This document shows, in pieces, positions 59,961-64,000 of a DNA stretch of 64,000 nucleotides. The position numbers and the translations under genes were made by a program. Source of the DNA: Chaunax sp. Z400. Taxonomy: Eukaryota; Chordata; Actinopteri; Lophiiformes; Chaunacidae. The stretch covers positions 21,748,492-21,812,491 of the forward strand of contig CM075194.1 of NCBI GenBank assembly GCA_037577475.1, written 5' to 3'. The notes beneath the pieces are model-generated. The model did no database searches. It saw only the letters and a program-made list of their open reading frames with translations, and was not told where the DNA came from. How positions within the stretch are numbered: position 1 is the first letter of the stretch; every line of letters starts with the position of its first letter.

Positions 59961-61750
59961 ATTGTATTTGTACGCTGCTTTTTCTTCTGTTTTGTGCGTT
60001 CATCCATTTATTTATTCACATGTCATTGTCAATAACGGGTATGGAGCTGTGTGGTCTATTTGTGCTAACATTGTCCTGTTCCAAAATTAAGACTTAGGTA
60101 ACTCCAGGCTGTTTTGAACCACCAGATCTTGTGGATAGTGTATTCCTGTTTGTGCGGTAATGGGCTATAAATCCAGCTGTGCCTCATGATGAGTGCATGC
60201 TGGGATTTGCCCCAGCTTTCTCTGCACAGCGCTTTATTACAGGTGATATCTGCACAGCATTATCTGTTTTATGAAAAGGTTGGCTGTTCCTTTAGGACAA
60301 CAACCATGTTTATTTATGCAGTCTTCCACTTGTCTACTGTACTGTCTGTATATCAAGATGATCTCAAAAGTTATTCTAAGTTTGGTTCAAATTTGCCGTT
60401 GTCAATTTTGCAATTTGCAATTTTGCAGTTGTTCTTTAGAAGTCGCTTCTTTGTTCAATTTTGTGATGTTTTTTTGTCTGAAATTTAGTGTAGTAATCAA
60501 CCAGTCAGACTGAATGCTTCCTTCTTTGAGTAGAGGCTCTTTGTATGCACACAAAGAAGACATCTGATGTTTCATGAATATCCACCCACCGAGGGACCAA
60601 CTAACACCAAATCTGTTGCAACAAATACATCATGCATGCAGCTTCTTCTAACCTCAAAGTGTTCTGTCTAACCTTATTGTACTATTGTAGCTCATCTGCT
60701 GTTTGCCTCCATTTGCACTGGCACGTCTTCTACTAATGGATTATTAATCACATTTTGCTTCACCTGAAACAACATCTCAAACAAAATCCCCATTGTGGTC
60801 TCAGGGTCACCCGGTGAACGCCACCTTAGATGTACGTCAGCTATTGGACATTCTCACTGTGGACAGCTGACTTGTGTTTAGAGGGTATTTAGTGCAGTTG
60901 CTTGAATAAACGAACACAGTGTACTTTCCCTTCTTCCTCTTTTGCCTCAAAGGCAAATGGTGCCATCTTCCATGTTAGCAGTGTTAAAGGCTATTTGCAT
61001 ATATTCACAAAAATACATCATACAGCACAGTGCTGGCATCACACTCTGCAATTTGACACACTATTCTGCGATTAGACACACATGCTATATATACACACAA
61101 ACACACTCATAACTCTCAGCTCCCTAATGATTTGGCGGTGGCAAAAGTGTCCCCGTCTTCCCCGTCTCAGTAGATATTAGTAAAGAACTACCCTGCAAGG
61201 ATGCATGCTGTACATTCATGCACATATAACCTCACAAATACCTGTGATTACCAGAGACTCTCCAAACACTCATGCTCAATGAGGTGTGTGTCTAAAGACG
61301 TGTGCGGTTAGTGTGTCAGTAAAGTGACTAAGAATGTAGGCCACATGCTGCCACATACCCTGGGGGGAACTGGAGGAGTGTCTCCTTAACTACTGGACTG
61401 GGTAAAGTCAGCATACTGTCAGGAGATGGTGATTGTAGTGATGGCTGTCTCCATTCTTCTCATCATCCCAATCCACTGCTGACCCGAGGCGCTGTTTTAA
61501 TCACTTGTGGTATGGCACTGTGGCGCAGCAACCCTCATCGCACTCCCTCTCACCTCCAGAGGACACATTTACATGTACATTACAACATATGTACGCATAC
61601 AGTACATGTACATATGTTGTGTTCCTATCCCTGCAGGCAGCTGCAGTAAATACAGTATGAACCGGGAGTGTGCTGCAAATTCCCCACTGGACTAAATCTA
61701 TTATTGAAAGAAGGGCAGGAATGGCTGCCTGCTTAAACAGCTGGAGCCAA
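59961..61750. other. Single-copy noncoding stretch
   Basis: No element or gene recognised apart from the near-palindrome at 61,582-61,620. Confidence 0.45.
61582..61620. repeat. Perfect 13-bp inverted repeat, 13-base spacer
   Basis: Arms ACAACATATGTAC and GTACATATGTTGT are exact reverse complements. Further ACATGTACAT words just outside and inside extend the pairing options. Confidence 0.93.
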
Positions 61751-61772
61751 GTGTGTGTGTGTGTGTGTGTGT

Positions 61773-61819
<47 letters not shown>
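61751..61819. repeat. (GT)n microsatellite with one interruption
   Basis: About 34 GT units with one CT interruption near 61,777. It ends in a GGGTGGATGG context. Confidence 0.97.
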
Positions 61820-61824
<5 letters not shown>

Positions 61825-62059
61825 ATGGCATTTGTTCATATGGGCTGTATCTGATTATAAATAAATATTTTTTCTTGTATTTCCATAGTTAAAAGTCATA
61901 TATAGGAATGACTTTTATGGTAACATTTTGACACAGTATGTGCATTTTGCTGATAATATATCCATATTTTTACTATTCTGAGTTCAGGACATTTACTTTT
62001 AACAAAGCATTTTAATGAGGGAGCGACAACTGGTGCATTTTAATGTAAGGAATTTTCAT

Positions 62060-63330
62060 TTTACAAAATCAATCACATTTTTGAGGGCTCTGAAACTTTG
62101 CACATATGTCACATGTGGTTGAAATCTAATGGGCGTGGTAAAATGGCTCACTAATGCGCCCTAAAGAACAGCCGTCATGGCCAGTTTTATCTAGATGTGT
62201 CAAATTCACTAGGCATGTGTATCACACCTTGGTGTACTTATTGGTGCTGTGACCTGGACCCTACAGGAAGTTAGCCATTTTTAATTTTGTGCCCATTTTT
62301 TGCCATTTACATGTATTGTAAAGGGTTTTTCTAAACTGTAAAATTATACCAAAACTATTAAAACCATGACAAATAGACCGTCAGATGGCCCTAAGACATG
62401 TGATTTAACTAAGCTCTGACATCCTGTTGTTTGTCATTGGTCGACAGCGCCATCTTATTTAAGTAAAACATTGTTCTCATGAGACTCCATAAAGCTCATA
62501 TACAGGATCAGCTCACTTAGAATGGGATTCTTGGGTTCTTATTACCTTTCACCAAGTGGAAGAAAGCCAAGGACTTTCCACGGCAGAAGATTTTTCAGCT
62601 AAAGCTGATAAAAATGGAATTGAAAGTGAGATTAGGACCATCGATGGATCCATCGAAAAGAATACAAGAAGTAACAATAATTTCGTTCTCAGGTAGCCTC
62701 AGACGGCTCCATTTTCTCCTCAAATTTCCAAAAACTTTACACCGCTCCCTCTTACTCATTTTTTCTACAAAAGATGTACTTACACAAACTACTTACACCA
62801 CCAAACAGGAAGCTGGTTTTATTCCACTCTATACAAGTGAAAGAATGAACGAAGTACCATTTCTGATAAAATGTGGGCCACATCGAACCGTTCATTTTAA
62901 GAAAATGAAAAAAATCAGTCACAAAAATCAGATATTTTTGTGAGGAGATATTCATGGTCAAATGTTGCAGCTGGATCTGATTTGAGACACTACGCTGTTG
63001 AAATTCATGCAGTACGCAAGTATAGTCACATGCAGTATACTATATTTAAGTATACTAATGGAAGTACACAATTTGGGGACAACATAGGAGACAATATTCA
63101 GTTACTGTCATAGTGCCACCTACTGACAACAGAAAATGAGATGCTTTTCACTTTCATGTTCTCATAATAGTGGCTTGCCCAAATTTACCTCAAGTGTGGT
63201 CAGAAAAGTCTAAAGACTTTGATGATACATCATTATAAAGATAGTAATTTTTTTTTATTAAAATGCTGCCTGGTGGCAACGCAAATTTTAATATTTGTCC
63301 TGAAACTGAAGGCTATTGTTGAGGAGCTGA
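62060..63330. repeat. Dispersed fish repeat relics around an unrecognised core
   Basis: The left part (GCACATATGTCACATGTGGT, GTGACCTGGACCCTACAGGA, AGTTAGCCATTTTTAATTTT) and the right part (CATAGTGCCACCTACTGACA, ACAGAAAATGAGATGCTTTT, TTTACCTCAAGTGTGGTCAG, AAAATGCTGCCTGGTGGCAA) resemble a fish repeat with 'gcgccacctgttggcaacaggaagtgagatgttttt' words. Between them, 62,450-62,980 does not match what I remember and holds a 109-codon plus-strand frame with no recognised domain. Class and boundaries unknown. Confidence 0.4.
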
Positions 63331-64000
63331 TAAAGCCTCTCAATTAATGCAATCAGCTTTAAATTGTATCCTGAAAATACTCCCATTATGATCATTTTAT
63401 TTCTGCATTGCTGAAGTTGCACTAAAAACCATGTATAAATACACAACCTGTGTATAAATACTGTATGTAGTCCTGATCAGCATCAAAATATTGTCCCCAC
63501 AGTCACCTCATTCCCACTGTCACCATCATCTCCCAGAAAGTGTCATCACCTAATCCTCCATGTTAATCCATGATGTGTCCAGCAGCCAGCCATGGGTGTG
63601 TGGGTGTAAATGATAGCTGGATTATGCAGATAATACTCAGGCTGCTGGATGATGGCCTTGCACTGACTGGGTGAAGACAGCGATGAGAGCTTTTCCTCAC
63701 ATTTCTCCCAGTCTGTGTCTCTCCCAGTCCCTCTCTCCCTCTCCTGTCACTCTCTCAGCCTTCTCATTTTCTCACTGCCTCAGCATCTGATCATGAAGGC
63801 ACCCATTAACTTAGCCTGAACACATCACACTGTGACACATTTAACAATCGAATCTCTGCTGTCTGTCGACACTTTTATGCTCTCTCTTTTTTAATTTGGC
63901 CATGTGTTGAAGGTGTCAGTCCTGCTTGAAAGGATTTCAGCTTCATAATAGTGAGACTCTCTGATGCCCACAAGTCAATTATGCCTACCAGAGGCTAATT
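63331..64000. other. Single-copy noncoding stretch
   Basis: Contains a pyrimidine-rich CTCTC/CCCTC tract at about 63,700-63,775. Nothing else recognised. Confidence 0.45.

Noticed and set aside
61501..61864. Frames through the GT tract on both strands
   Set aside because: Translated microsatellite, not proteins.

Overview
This is a window of vertebrate, almost certainly ray-finned fish, nuclear DNA. The evidence is the AT-rich noncoding texture, long CA/TG microsatellites, and many interspersed repeats whose consensus layouts I recognise from teleost genomes: tRNA-derived SINEs, LINE 3' ends with pentanucleotide tails, and hAT, piggyBac and other short inverted-repeat DNA elements. A percomorph fish is my best guess. 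I see no host protein-coding exon, rRNA, tRNA gene, CRISPR array or bacterial-style operon. Nearly all open frames are short, have no family motif, or run through microsatellites. The window reads as intergenic or deep intronic DNA.

Layout. Positions 1-9 kb are mostly single-copy DNA with microsatellites (AT, CA, TG, GGAT), a SINE/LINE tail near 1.26 kb, a possible minus-strand polyadenylation region near 6.4 kb and a tRNA-derived SINE at 7 kb. Positions 9.1-10.2 kb hold a long TG tract, an array of a TTATTACATTATG motif and a LINE 3' end with pentamer blocks. Positions 10.2-15.7 kb are plain. At 15.7-16.5 kb a hAT-like element lies 12 bases from a minus-strand SINE. Positions 16.5-30.7 kb are mostly single-copy, with scattered simple repeats, a perfect 33-bp duplication, a minus-strand tail at 24.5 kb and a possible conserved noncoding block near 30 kb.

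Positions 30.7-31.7 kb hold a SINE relic, a LINE ORF2 C-terminus and a 290-bp pentamer array. At 33.5-34.2 kb two copies of one LTR-like repeat lie tail to tail. At 35.4-35.8 kb is a complete short inverted-repeat transposon. At 37.3-40.0 kb is the largest element: a decayed minus-strand two-ORF non-LTR retrotransposon with an ORF1 C-terminal domain, an apurinic endonuclease and a reverse transcriptase. A possible conserved block lies at 41.5-42.0 kb, followed by an AATAAA plus A23 end. At 48.4-49.0 kb is a piggyBac-like element flanked by TTAA and a decayed TTAA, and at 50.4-50.6 kb another LINE 3' end.

Positions 53.5-56.1 kb are a dense transposon cluster: a short inverted-repeat element, a dispersed repeat, a SINE, and a hAT derivative carrying a zf-BED relic. 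Positions 59.4-60.0 kb hold another hAT-like copy, 61.6-61.8 kb a near-palindrome and a GT tract, and 62.1-63.3 kb a dispersed repeat.

No gene system working together can be described. The best leads are the two-ORF LINE, the inverted LTR-like pair, the block-structured pentamer tails and several near-perfect, short-loop hairpins in otherwise unique DNA. All family assignments rest on remembered consensus patterns and visible motifs, not on a database search.
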